Source: Archivesica marissinica (Eukaryota; Mollusca; Bivalvia; Venerida; Vesicomyidae). From it: 64,000 bases of DNA. The position numbers and the translations under genes are program-made. This document shows, one piece after another, positions 44,701-57,100 of the stretch. The DNA lies in contig CM026400.1 of assembly GCA_014843695.1 (NCBI GenBank), forward strand, positions 29,517,563-29,581,562. The letters run 5' to 3'. Within the stretch, counting starts at the first letter, position 1; each line of letters opens with the position of its first letter. The notes beneath the pieces were generated by a model, which saw only the letters and a list, made by a program, of their open reading frames with translations, did no database searches and had not been told where the DNA came from.

Positions 44701-45677
44701 TTCATTTATATACATGTACATAACCGCCACTACAAATCCAAGCAGCACGCAGCCGCTAGAGCAACAACCACCTATGACTTGCGCCGATGACAGGGGCTTA
44801 GCATGGCATCCAACTGTGACTATAACTTATAAGCATGGGAGATTTCTACGGATGCAACATTTGTACCACATCGAGTGGCATTTTTACTTATCAATTACCA
44901 AAGTCGATCTCTGTCGATAATGGAGATCAGACAGGCAAATAAACGAATGAAACCCCAGTATTGATTAATTTCACTATTCCCAATTTCCCATTCCTGTCCC
45001 CATATAAATAATATTTTTTAAGAAATCAAGCAAACTTTTTTCCAAAATGACATACTAACACCAATATATTTACGAATAAATATTGTCGTCATATTCTCGC
45101 TGTTCTATCCGTCATTACATGCAAAGGGGCCTTATGAAAAATACCAAATGTCATCGGTTTTTCGCCTTCAGATCTATGTGTTGATTTGTCACAGAGGGTC
45201 TCAAACTGATCTCCATCGTTGTGTAAAACTAGTTATTCTACATTGGGCACAGTGTGATGTGTGGGTTCATTTACGTTTCTACACCCAGTCAAGAGTAATT
45301 AGGAGGGTGACTATGTTAGTGTTAGAGATACAGTATATATACAATTTTGTCCAAAAATATGAATTTTGACAGAAAATGCGATATTAAGTCTGCTATTAAA
45401 GTTAAAGCATGCATTTTCCACAATTAGACGAAACTTGGTTAACGTCATTAAAGATTACTGAGCACGGCACTAGGTGCCGCCGTTTCATCGACATTCCTCA
45501 AAAAGTAAACATGTATTCAGTCACTTGAAATTGTTTGCAGTATATGGATGGACATTCGAAATCTATATCAGACTACCAGTTTGTTATATACTGCATCGTC
45601 AGAAACCGGTTAGTTTGTCATATATACTGCATCGCCAGACTAAATAAGATATTCATTATATTAACCCATTCTTGTGT
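44701..45677. other. intron 1 sequence without recognised features
   Basis: Between M6 and SINE-5. No exon was seen on either strand. Confidence 0.55.
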
Positions 45678-45880
45678 GGTGTCCGTGGTCCAATGGTAGA
45701 GCGTCGGATTTGGAATCGAACGGTCCGGGTTCGATACTCAGTCAGGCCACGTATGTAGTGTCATAAAGCAAGACACGCACACATTGCTTAGTACTGGTTA
45801 ACCGCTATGGTCGGCTAAGCATGCCCAGGAAAACATGTCTACGTCCCCGCAAGGGGTTTGCCATTAAATTTATTAATGGT
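45678..45880 (+). mobile_element. SINE-5, full length
   Basis: Head GTCCGTGGTCCAATGGTAGA with anticodon-loop context TTTGGAA (TGG, proline-like) and B box GGGTTCGATACTC. Tail AGGAAAACATGTCTACGTCC. Repetition in the window argues against a working tRNA gene. Confidence 0.88.
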
Positions 45881-46123
45881 CTATTTATCTTCCGCTAATG
45901 TCGAACCCCTCGCGTGGACGTAGATATGTTGCGCGTCAATGTTACATACATACATTCTCTCCCTTTGAGAGGTGACAACACACAACAGTAACTAGCTATG
46001 CACAACATGCTACAATCCACGAACCAACCAGGACACATTTTATATATAAATAGCATCAATTAACCCATTCCCTATTTAAGCAACACACAACATCGAGTGA
46101 AAGAAGACTTGAAAATGGTGTTA

Positions 46124-46420
<297 letters not shown>

Positions 46421-46788
46421 ACGGTAGAAAAGGAAGGAAGAGTTATGTCGCAGCATAAAACTGCGTGTATCTAATCCGATCCAATTACATGAAGGATGTA
46501 TTTTAAATAATATTTCACAGCAGTGTTAAATTTCTGGTTCACTTCATCTTTAGCAATGGCTGCCGCAGTGCATTCATCATCATTTTCCGGTAAATTTGAC
46601 CAATCAAATTGTTCAAACTGCAGTCATGACCTCAACTGAATCGATTTGACCAATGAAAAACCACGAAAGACAATTTGGCTCGAGGCACCCCGAAGATAAA
46701 ATTGACAGGTCCTTTGTTAGTATGGGACCGTCTCAAAACTTGAAATATCGTCACAAAGGATAGTTTATTTCTGTTGTTGTTGTTATAG
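46421..46788. other. pbx upstream flank
   Basis: Sequence between the start codon and the LINE. It has one CCAATCAAAT near 46600 and AACCAATG-like CCAATGAAAA near 46650. Promoter elements cannot be assigned with confidence. Confidence 0.45.
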
Positions 46789-48055
46789 ATTGGCTGTCCA
46801 CCAAAATTGCTAAGCATGATCACGTCGTTCCACAAAGACATGAAGAGCACCGTCAGCTTCGACGGCGACATTTCCAAGCCTTTCCCCATCCTCAGCGGAG
46901 TCAAGCAAGACTGCGTCCTCGCACCGACACTCTTCGGCATCCTCTTCTCACTCCTCCTGACATATGCCTTCCAGTCCTCCTCTGACGGTGTCTACATCCA
47001 CACCCGACACGATGGCAAGCTATTCAACTTGGCCCACTTGCGTGCCAAAACCAAAACAACCCGTGTCCTACTCAGGGAGATGCTGTTCGCTGACGATGCA
47101 GCCCTCGCAAGCCACACACACGATGGCCTCCAGCGCTTCATGGATCAGTTCTCCAATGCATGCCGTGAGTTTGTCCTAACCATCAGCATAAAGAAAACAG
47201 AGGTCATGACCCAGGACGTTGCAGATCCAGCTCCCATAGCCATTAACGGCTCTACACTCGCCATGGTCGACAACTTCAGATATCTAGGATCACTGATATC
47301 CAACAACCTGTCCCTCGATGCTGAGATCAATGCACGCATTGGGAAAGCAGCCACCGTCATGTCAAAACTCACCAAGAGAGTCTGGGAGAACAGAAACCTA
47401 ACACTGAACACCAAGTTGAAGGTCTACCAGGCCTGCATACTCAGCACGCTCCTCTACGGCAGTGAGTCATGGACGACATATGCCAGACAAGAGACAAAGC
47501 TGAACTCATACCATATGAGGTGCCTTCGCAGGATCTTGGGAATCACTTGGGAAGATAGGGTCACCAATACAGAGGTCCTCAGCAGAGCGAGTTCAACAAC
47601 CATCTATGCAATGCTCAGTGAACGCCGCCTGCGCTGGCTAGGTCATGTCCGACGCATGGATAAAGGACGCATCCCCAAAGATCTACTATACGGTCAACTT
47701 GAACAAGGATCACGTCCAACTGGTCGCCCCCACCTAAAATACAGGGACGCTTGTAAGAGGGACCTGCGTTCAGCGCAAATCAACATAGAGTCTTGGGAGG
47801 ACACAGCATCAAACCGGTCATCATGGAGACACGTTGTGAAAGCTGGGGTCAGACGAGCCGAGGCTGAGCAAACTACGCTTCGTGAGCAGAAACGACAGAA
47901 GCGCAAGGCATCAACCAAACTGGATGACTCGATCTTCACCTGCGATGACTGCAACAGAGACTGCCACTCAAGAATAGGCCTACTCAGTCACCGCAGAAGA
48001 TGTTCCTCAACAAGAGCGCAATCCATCGTCTCATAAGACGGACGGAGGCTGATGA
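46789..48055 (+). mobile_element. 5'-truncated LINE (non-LTR retrotransposon), reverse transcriptase C-terminal half
   Basis: An uninterrupted reading frame runs from 46792 to the stop at 48036 (about 415 codons), with no start Met of its own because the copy is 5'-truncated. Landmarks: GCPPKLLSMI, GVKQDCVLAPTLFGILFS, the catalytic FADDAAL (RT motif with the Asp-Asp pair), the NFRYLGSLIS motif, LLYGSESWTTYARQE, the ERRLRWLGHVRRM motif common downstream of LINE RT domains, and a terminal Cys/His cluster (CDDCNRDCHSRIGLLSHRRRC region). An 11-bp direct repeat tgttgttatag flanks it (46778-46788 and 48056-48066) and is a likely target-site duplication. The intact frame suggests recent insertion. 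The exact clade is not assigned. Endonuclease and RT fingers are missing, so this copy is dead. Confidence 0.9.
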
Positions 48056-48127
48056 TGTTGTTATAGGATAACAGTCGGTACTAATGTGTGTGTATTATGA
48101 CATTGCTCCAGTTCGAGTGCATATGTG

Positions 48128-48165
48128 TAACATGTCTACATCCCCGCGATGGGTTCGATATTAAA
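48128..48165 (+). mobile_element. SINE-5 tail fragment
   Basis: AACATGTCTACATCCCCGCG followed by ATGGGTTCGATATTAAA. Confidence 0.6.
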
Positions 48166-48979
48166 AGAAAATATTGTTGTGTTGAATCATTTTCTATATC
48201 CACACAAAGTGCACCTCCTATAACATGCAATAAGCAACTCCACACGTAGCACTCAGGACTGACCAAATGACAATTCCTCTATGTACAATTATATATACAC
48301 ACACTGGATAAAAAATATATCTCGTATTTTTGGTCTAATTCCCGAATTGTATCCCTGCAGGCCAGATACCAGGCTGATATGCGTGCGTTCGGGTGCAAGC
48401 AGACACAGCCAAATATAATGTCAGCATTGTATATTTAGCCTTCACTGTATCGGAGCAGCTGATGTACCACCACAATACCACTTACAACTCGGAGTTAGAT
48501 CACAAGTACATTAGTTTGCAGATGAGTGCCTGCTATACAGTGCGACAATGAACACTAAGACCACAGCGAACTTGAACAGATATCTTATCATTCAAAAAGT
48601 AGGTAACATTTATTTTGAGTCTTCAAGATAGCAACAATACAACACAAGCTCTGAGTGAGCTTTTGAACCGACTATATAACATAAATTAATGGCAACAGCT
48701 ATAAAATTAGGATCACTGATAATAGTATGCATATTATTATTAATTTGTTTCTAAGATAAATGCTGAAAATGTTAAAATATAACTAAGTTAGGTAGGTAAG
48801 ACAAATGTGCGTATTAGCCATAAAGAATATTAACCTAGTAAATCAATGCCTAAATTGGTAAAACTAATATAAGTATGTATGGATTAAACAAACAATCTTT
48901 TACAGGAACATCAATGTTTTAAATATATATAATATTCATCGCACTGAGCTGGGATTATCAATATAAAAGTTATTTGAAG
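48166..48979. other. upstream flank without recognised features
   Basis: No gene or repeat family was recognised. Confidence 0.5.
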
Positions 48980-49232
48980 TTTTCCAGTTGTAACATGCTG
49001 GACTGGTAATTCAAGGATCGCAGGTTCGATCCCCCTTCTGACCTTAATAAAATTAACAGTCTTTCAGATGGGACGTTAAACCGAGGTCTCGTGTCGGTGC
49101 TTTACACCGTGCGCGTAAAAGAACCAGATGAGACTCTGGAATGGGTCTATGTCTGTATCATTGCACCATCCTCCAAAACTCTAAAATGACTAATCTCTTC
49201 AGGAGGCTTCGCTCGTATGGACAACCGGTATT
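48980..49232 (+). mobile_element. SINE-1, near full length
   Basis: From AACATGCTGGACTGGTAATT to GGACAACCGGT, ending where an inverted SINE-1 head begins. Confidence 0.88.
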
Positions 49233-49313
49233 AGGGTCAGACGGGGGATCGAACCTGCGATACTGGATTACCAGTCCAACGTGTTAACCACTGGACTACA
49301 GATCCGTCTGTAT
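49233..49313 (-). mobile_element. SINE-1 head, inverted
   Basis: GGGTCAGACGGGGGATCGAA to GGACTACAGATCCGTCTG. Only the tRNA-like part is present, opposed to the copy immediately left. Confidence 0.87.
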
Positions 49314-49815
49314 CAACTTCGTGTTTTTGTGTTAATTACGAGTATGTCCGAGTGTTCCTTTTCTTGTGCCGCCGGCGGCCATATATGATCGAGTCATTTT
49401 ACAAACTTACTTTTAAAAAATGATAACACCTTAGTGGGATTCCTGCCCAAAACAAAAGACAGTATCCTTGTTCATGCACACAAACATGTACATATTCGTA
49501 GCAATTTCTATGTCCCTGTGATTTGTACACTGTGCCCACTCTGGATAATTAACGTACACAGTCAATATGTTGTGGTGGAGGAGAACACCCACATTTCCTG
49601 AGTTGCAACCAGTACTCATTTCTCCAACCTCCACAAGCTGCTGACAACCTTATTTCATTTTGATGTGGTTATTTATCGTCGTCCCTAGTTTGACGGCGCG
49701 ACGCCTCAATATGTATATCAGTCATGTTATATGTTTGGAGGATAGTGCAAGATACAGAAGAAAAACAACTTACTCGCTGGGGTTATTTGACAACTTGAGT
49801 TAGTACACCAAGAGA

Positions 49816-49955
49816 CACGCTAGACTGGTAATCCATGGATCGCAGGTTCGATCCCCCGTCTGACCCTAATAAAATTAACAGTCTTTCAGATGGGACATTA
49901 AACCGAGGTCTCGTGTCAGTGCTTTACATCGTGCACGTAAAAGAACCAGAGGAAT
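49816..49955 (+). mobile_element. SINE-1 5' half
   Basis: Head and GTGCACGTAAAAGAACCAGA. Cut by a SINE-5 piece at 49956. Confidence 0.85.
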
Positions 49956-50114
49956 CGAACGGTGCCGGGTTCGATACTCAGTCAGGCCACGTATGTCGTG
50001 TCGTTTATTAAGGCACCTCATACACATTGCTTAGTACTGGTTAACCGCTATGGTCGGCTAAGCATGCCCAGGAAAACATGTCTAGGTCCCCACAAGGGGT
50101 TTGACATTAATGTC
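49956..50114 (+). mobile_element. SINE-5, head truncated
   Basis: GGGTTCGATACTCAGTCAGG to AGGTCCCCACAAGGGGTTTG. It joins two SINE-1 pieces. Confidence 0.86.
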
Positions 50115-50255
50115 TTTCAGATGGGACTTTAGATATTCTGGAATGGGTCTCTTGTCTGTATCATTGCACTATCCACCAAAACTCTAAAATGACTAATTTC
50201 TTCAGGAGATGTCGCTCATATGGACAACCGGTAGCGACGATAAATAAACGTAAAA
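50115..50255 (+). mobile_element. SINE-1 3' half
   Basis: TCTTTCAGATGGGACTTTAG, then a deletion, then the body and GACGATAAATAAACGTAAAA. It overlaps in SINE coordinates with the piece at 49816, so these are two copies and not one interrupted copy. Confidence 0.85.
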
Positions 50256-51712
50256 CACACGCACATGACATTAATGGAAGATACATGCATTGCGGAGACA
50301 GCACTTCGTTACTACACATTACACTACAGCTTTGCCATGGAAAGAATGAGTAATTCAATGCATTTTTATATATTGGGCAAGGATATAAGAAGATCATTTT
50401 TTTTTGTTTGGCCTATGGTCATATAGTAAGTAATATATAATACTATATAGTCTGGTGCCTGTGGTTCAGGGTATCGGTTCAAATATAGAACTATCCTTCT
50501 TAGACTAGAACATAAAAACTGTTTGAAATGGTCCCCACTACTCTTCAAATTGAAGGTACAAATTTCACACTTCCGCGAATACACGGACGATGAGGAAACG
50601 AAAGTAAATTTCTATTAATAAACCTAATCACAGCAAAGTGTCATAAGTCAAAGCTCCAGATAACGTTTCCGCACATAGGTATTTTACAAACAGTATAATG
50701 CTGAAAACGTTTGCTTGTAAATTAGATATATATTATATCCCTAAAAATTATACACCATTGTGACCACAAACATACATAATTGATCAAGGATTCAAGCCTG
50801 TGTAAAATTTGTTTATAAACAACTAAGCAAGCATCTGTCACAGACGCCTGGGTTATTTATTAATTATTTCCAGTGTTAGGTAAGCGGTTATGGTGGCAAA
50901 AAGTTCTTGTATTTTTAGGGGCATTATGATAAGACTTAATTCTGGGTATTGTCGTCAACATCCCTGATATCGGCCGGCGCGTGTTTTCGGCCTTTGTTTA
51001 TTCTCGGGATTTTTGTTTACATTCAGAACGCGAATTATGTCATTGCTCTCAAAACAGATGCTTTGGTACTTATGGTGTTCACATATTACTTATCAAATAG
51101 CAAACTGCGCGTAAAGCAGATAAATATTCACATTTTATTTGAAAGTATGCAAATGGTGATGTTTTCATTAATCCCATTTATGTGAAGCCTAAAAATCCCT
51201 TAAACAGAGGTAAATATAAAGATATATGTGTTTGTTTTTGTAAAGTGAGAAATTTCATCGTCTGCTCAGGAAGGTTACATGATAGTTATGCCACAATGTC
51301 ATAATGCTCATTTTACAGGTCAATTCAAATATAGTGTTCCTCTTACAGCTTTTTAACATTTTTTCTTCAAAATACTATTGTCCAAGATATTTATAATTCA
51401 GTTTCATCCATTTTTTTCTAATCCAACCTGGCATCTCTATTCACCAAGTGCACGGTCAAATGCATATCAGGCTGTTCTTGATAATAATAAATTCTAATTT
51501 AATTTCAAATTGTTTTCCACGTATTTCATTGTGTGTATAATTGTAATGTATGGAGAGAAAAAATGCAATAAAATATAAATTTTTTCTCTCTCTTTGATAA
51601 GGGTCTTGTGCTTTCTGTGGCCTGCTGCTCCGAAAGGACCCACATCCTTATATAGAAATATTTTTGTCACGTATTTAGGCTGTGCCCAGAGCGATACACC
51701 TCTCACATATAC
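50256..51712. other. upstream flank without recognised features
   Basis: Unique-looking DNA. Several short open frames have no recognisable protein features. Confidence 0.5.
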
Positions 51713-51840
51713 GCGTCTCTGTGGCCTAGTGGTTAAGGCATCCGCCGGGAGGTCGAAGATTCGAACCTTGTCAGGGGTTTCTTGTGATATGGCTGGTTGG
51801 CCTTCAAGGATAGGATTCAGGAAGTACTGATGTTCATAAA
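51713..51840 (+). mobile_element. SINE-6 or tRNA-like relic
   Basis: TGGCCTAGTGGTTAAGGCAT (A-box-like) and GAAGATTCGAACC (B-box-like), followed by GATAGGATTCAGGAAGTACT. It ends next to the hAT copy B. Only one copy was seen, so the class is uncertain. Confidence 0.55.
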
Positions 51841-51992
51841 ATAGGTGTCCCTTAAATCAGTAATGGCAGGGGCCACGCTGTCAGTCGCCACAAGAGCCAA
51901 ATGGCGATCTTGCGATAGAAATGGCTCCTAAAATTTCAATATGGCGATTTTCAGAAAATTGCACAAAAAATCGGCATAAATAACGTTTGTGA

Positions 51993-52048
51993 TGATTGAG
52001 TTTATTTACCCTCGCCGCCGGCGAACCATATGGGCAAACTTGTGCCAT
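51993..52048 (-). mobile_element. short insertion in hAT copy B, retroposon 3'-tail fragment
   Basis: About 57 bp present here and absent from copy A. It contains TTTACCCTCGCCGCCGGCGA and related sequence also seen, reversed, at about 22203-22258. The layout resembles the SINE-1 3' tail (tttatcgtcgctaccggttg then cccatatg), so it may be a divergent tail from the same lineage. Confidence 0.5.
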
Positions 52049-52353
52049 ATTTTAACCTTTCATACTCGACTGGTTTTATTTACCATTGACGACGGCGCTT
52101 TCCAGTTAAAGAAAAATCGATACACAGTCTGTGTTCATTGTATCTTTGACTGGTTACAATTTTTTTGCTCTGATATACGCTATTGTTTGGCGAAACAATC
52201 GATTCACAGTCAAAACAGCTGTGTACATGTGCTGGAGGCATATTCCCATCATAAATTGCAATCAAAACAAAACAAACTTGTAAATTAGCGGTATATGATC
52301 ACACATTTACAGTTTTGTATAATGGGAATGATATGATAATTGAGGTCCTTTAG

Positions 52354-52583
52354 TTTATACAAATTTATTTTAGCTCGATTGCGAAACAAGTTCTTGCAAC
52401 TTATATTAATCACTCTCGAGACCTCATTCCTGATGGAATCAATCGCCACGAGGGAGAGAGAAGAGGCAACGTGGAATTTAAATGCCTTGCCTAAGGGCAC
52501 AATCGTAACAGCTCCAGCGGGGCTCGAACTCCAGACCTTTCGCACCTGAAGCGAACGTGCATCCACTGCGCTATCACGACTTA
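52354..52583 (-). mobile_element. SINE-2 inserted in hAT copy B
   Basis: Full-length reverse SINE-2 between two copies of AATTGAGGTCCTTTA, its target-site duplication. Confidence 0.92.
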
Positions 52584-52774
52584 CAATTGAGGTCCTTTAT
52601 GAAAACGGCAGTACTTGATCGGTGAAATGATGACATTGTTTGAAGATTATGTATTATGTGTTATGTTTTTCACAAATAAGATCAAAGGTAGTAGTTGTGA
52701 AAAATATGATTTTCGTGTCCTCAACTATATAAAGTGAATGAAACGTGTCCAAATCGCCGATAAATAAACTTTAA

Positions 52775-52951
52775 AAAAATCCAAATCGTCACTTGTCAAA
52801 ATGGCTACTTTCGGTTTTAAATGTCCGAAATGGACTTAGTGAACGAAACCTAGACAGCCTGATGAAAATTTCCATTGACGGCCCAGACAAGTTCAACTTC
52901 AAATCGGCATTTGTAATGTGGTCCAAGAAGAACAGACGCATTTTGAACTGA
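52775..52951 (+). pseudogene. hAT-type transposase C-terminal remnant (copy B)
   Basis: Same reading frame and length as the remnant in copy A, ending at TGA 52949-52951. Preservation in both copies probably reflects recent common origin of the two elements rather than selection. Confidence 0.45.
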
Positions 52952-53464
52952 ATGTTGTGCAATTTGTTAGACATAGTGGATACTAATTGTACATGTATGT
53001 AATTCTGATGTATTTTTAAATTATTATGACCAAGAAAAGAATTAAAGTTGTAAAAGTTCATTGGATTGTCTTCAAAAATGAATAGTATGCATGTCTTTTT
53101 GAGCTTAAAGTTCATTTGAAATGTAATCCTGTGTTGGCTTCCATTATTAATCACTGTCACAGGGCTACATTGTAAAATAAACGTTTAGCCTTAACAGGTA
53201 TGCATTCTTTCATTCTAATGTCTATATTAATACTTCTTCCAGAAAAACACGGGCTAGAATCTCACCATTTACAAATAAAAATACCAAAAAATCAAATCAG
53301 GGAGGGAACGACACCGCTCCCGCACACACCCCATCTTTCAAACAGATAAGTGGCCCCAACTGTTTTCGGCCCAGTGTGAGCCCTGAATGGCTGGCCCTTT
53401 TGAATAGGGGTGACACTATAATAAAGACTTTATTTTTATAAGGGTACACAGTAACACTATACCG

Positions 53465-53748
53465 ACGAATCTGTAGTCCAGTGGTTAACACATTGGTCTG
53501 GTAATACAGGGATAGCAAGTTCGATCCCCGTCTGACCCTAATGTAATGAAAAGTCTTTCAGTTGGGACTTTAAACCGAGGTCTTGTGTCGGTGCTTTATA
53601 TTGTGCATGTAAAAGAACCAGAGGAGACTCTGGAATGGGTCTCTTTCTGTATCATTGCACTATCCTCCAAAATATAAAAATGACTAATCTCTTCAGGAGG
53701 CGTCGCTCATATGGGCAACCTGTAGCGACGATAAATAAACGTAAAAAC
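53465..53748 (+). mobile_element. SINE-1, full length
   Basis: ATCTGTAGTCCAGTGGTTAA through AGCGACGATAAATAAACG. The most complete head in the window. Confidence 0.92.
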
Positions 53749-54167
53749 ACAAACTATACCGACTGAGCATGTCATGACATTCGGGATAAGGAATGGAATT
53801 TGCCAAAATACTAAGGGAAATAACTGCTATAATAGATTGATAAATGATAATGCATTGAGTTATTTCCCATACATCATCACATGGGTGGCGGCACATTCAA
53901 ATTCATGTTTTGCTCAACAGAACTTGGCACTCGCAAAATCTACTTTTGTTGTGCTTGGCAGGTTAAGAGTTAAGCCCAGACTGAGGTCATGAATGCCTAT
54001 CAGTGATTCTATGTTGTTTAAATTTAATGTAATTTATTTGTAAAATTATTTTTGTATTTATAAAATGTTAATGTACATTATCCATTTCAGTGTCAGATAC
54101 TTGGTACCAGAATCTCAGAAACCGTGCAATATGTCTAGACTGTTACCAGCTGCCAACAGAGATGAAG
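53749..54167. other. flank between SINE-1 and the 25-bp satellite
   Basis: Nothing was recognised. Confidence 0.5.
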
Positions 54168-57100
54168 GTACAGTATCACTTTATACAATCTGGTACAGTA
54201 TTACCTTTCATAATCTGGTACAGAATCACCTTACACAATCTGATACAGTGTCACCTTACACAATCTGTTACAGTATCACTTTACACAATCTGATACAGTA
54301 TCACCTTACACAATCTGTTACAGTATCACTTTACACAATCTGTTACAATATCACTTTACACAATCTGTTACAGTGTCACCTTACACAATCTGATACAGTG
54401 TCACCTTACACAATATGATACAGTGTCACCTTACACAATCTGATACAGTGTCACCTTACTCAATCTGGTACAGTATTACCTTACACAATCTGTTACAGTG
54501 TCACCTTACACAATATGATACAGTGTCACCTTATACAATCTGGTACAGTATTACCTTACACAATCTGGTACAGTATTACCTTACACCTTACACAATCTGG
54601 TACAGTATTACCTTACACAATCTGGTACAGTATTACCTTACACCTTACACAATCTGGTACAGTATTACCTTACACAACACAAACCTTACACAATCTGGTA
54701 CAGTATTACCTTACACAATCTGGTACAGTATTACCTTACACAATCTGGTACAGTATTACCTTACACATCTGGTACAGTACCTTACACAATCTGGTACAGT
54801 ATTACCTTACACAACACAACCTTACACAATCTGGTACAGTATTACCTTACACAATCTGGTACAGTATTACCTTACACAATCTGGTACAGTATTACCTTAC
54901 ACAATCTGGTACAGTATTACCTTACACAATCTGGTACAGTATTACCTTACACAATCTGGTACAGTATTACCTTACACAATCTGGTACAGTATTACCTTAC
55001 ACAATCTGATACAGTATCACCTTACACAATCTGGTACAGTATCACCTTACACAATCTGTTACAGTGTCACCTTACACAATCTGATACAGTGTCACCTTAC
55101 ACAATATGATACAGTGTCACCTTACACAATCTGATACAGTGTCACCTTACACAATCTGGTACAGTATTACCTTACACAATCTGTTACAGTGTCACCTTAC
55201 ACAATATGATACAGTGTCACCTTATACAATCTGGTACAGTATTACCTTACACAATCTGGTACAGTATTACCTTACACCTTACACAATCTGGTACAGTATT
55301 ACCTTACACAATCTGGTACAGTATTACCTTACACCTTACACAATCTGGTACAGTATTACCTTACACCTTACACAATCTGGTACAGTATTACCTTACACCT
55401 ACACAACACACCTTACACAATCTGGTACAGTATTACCTTACACCTTACACAATCTGGTACAGTATTACCTTACACCTTACACAATCTGGTACAGTATTAC
55501 CTTACACAATCTGGTACAGTATTACCTTACACAATCTGGTACAGTATTACCTTACACAATCTGGTACAGTATTACCGTACACAATCTGGTACAGTATTAC
55601 CTTACATAAACTGGTACAGTATTACCTTACACAATCTGGTACAGTATCACCTTACACAATCTGATACAGTATCACCTTACACAATCTGGTACAGTATCAC
55701 CTTACACAATCTGGTACAGTATTACCTTACACAATCTGGTACAGTATTACCTTACACAATCTGGTACAGTATTACCTTACACAATCTGGTACAGTATTAC
55801 CTTACACAATCTGGTACAGTGTTACCTTACACAATCTGGTACAGTATTACCTTACACAATCTGGTACAGTATTACCTTACACAATCTGGTACAGTATTAC
55901 CTTACACAATCTGGTACAGTGTTACCTTACACAATCTGGTACAGTGTTACCTTACACAATCTGGTACAGTATTACCTTACACAATCTGGTACAGTGTTAC
56001 CTTACACAATCTGGTACAGTATTACCTTACACAATCTGGTACAGTATTACCTTACACAATCTGGTACAGTATTACCTTACACCTTACACAATCTGGTACA
56101 GTATTACCTTACACAATCTGGTACAGTATTACCTTAAACCATACACAATCTGGTACAGTATTACCTTACACAATCTGGTACAGTATTACCTTACACAATC
56201 TGGTACAGTATTACCTTACACCTTACACAATCTGGTACAGTATTACCTTACACAATCTGGTACAGTATTACCTTACACCTTACACAATCTGATACAGTAT
56301 CACCTTACACAATCTGTTACAGTATCACTTTACACAATCTGTTACAATATCACTTTACACAATCTGTTACAGTATCACCTTACACAATCTGTTACAGTGT
56401 CACCTTACACAATCTGATACAGTGTCACCTTACACAATATGATACAGTGTCACCTTACACAATCTGTTACAGTGTCACCTTACACAATCTGATACAGTGT
56501 CACCTTACACAATATGATACAGTGTCACCTTACACAATCTGATACAGTGTCACCTTACACAATCTGGTACAGTATTACCTTACACAATCTGTTACAGTGT
56601 CACCTTACACAATATGATACAGTGTCACCTTATACAATCTGGTACAGTATTACCTTACACAATCTGGTACAGTATTACCTTACACAATCTGGTACAGTAT
56701 TACCTTACACAATCTGGTACAGTATTACCTTACACAATCTGGTACAGTATTACCTTACACAATCTGGTACAGTATTACCTTACAAATCTGGTACAGTATT
56801 ACCTTACATAATCTGGTACAGTATTACCTTACACCTTACACAATCTGGTACAGTATTACCTTACACAATCTGGTACAGTATTACCTACCTACACAATCTG
56901 GTACAGTATTCACACCTTACACAATCTGGTACAGTATTACCTTACACCTTACACAATCTGGTACAGTATTACCTTACACCTTACACAATCTGGTACAGTA
57001 TTACCTTACACCTTACACAATCTGGTACAGTATTACCTTACACAATCTGATACAGTATCACCTTACACAATCTGTTACAGTATCACTTTACACAATCTGT

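Larger units (their letters stand above)
51867..53385 (+). mobile_element. hAT-like DNA transposon, copy B, with SINE-2 inserted
   Basis: It starts CAGGGGCCACGCTG and ends CAGTGTGAGCCCTG, and is flanked by the exact 5-bp repeat AATGG (51862-51866 and 53386-53390). It matches copy A except for a SINE-2 insertion at about 52354-52583, an insertion of about 57 bp near 51993-52048, and a few small indels. A 5-bp duplication at both copies fits the hAT subgroup with 5-bp targets rather than the usual 8. Confidence 0.86.

Noticed and set aside
45678..45750. tRNA-like sequences (also near 669, 8394, 40533, 51713 and 53465) as functional tRNA genes
   Set aside because: Each is followed by a conserved non-tRNA body and tail, and most recur in the window as families, so they are SINE heads.
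46792..48036. The long plus-strand frame as a host gene next to pbx
   Set aside because: It carries LINE reverse transcriptase motifs (FADDAAL, RRLRWLGHVRRM), lacks the N-terminal half and has a flanking direct repeat.
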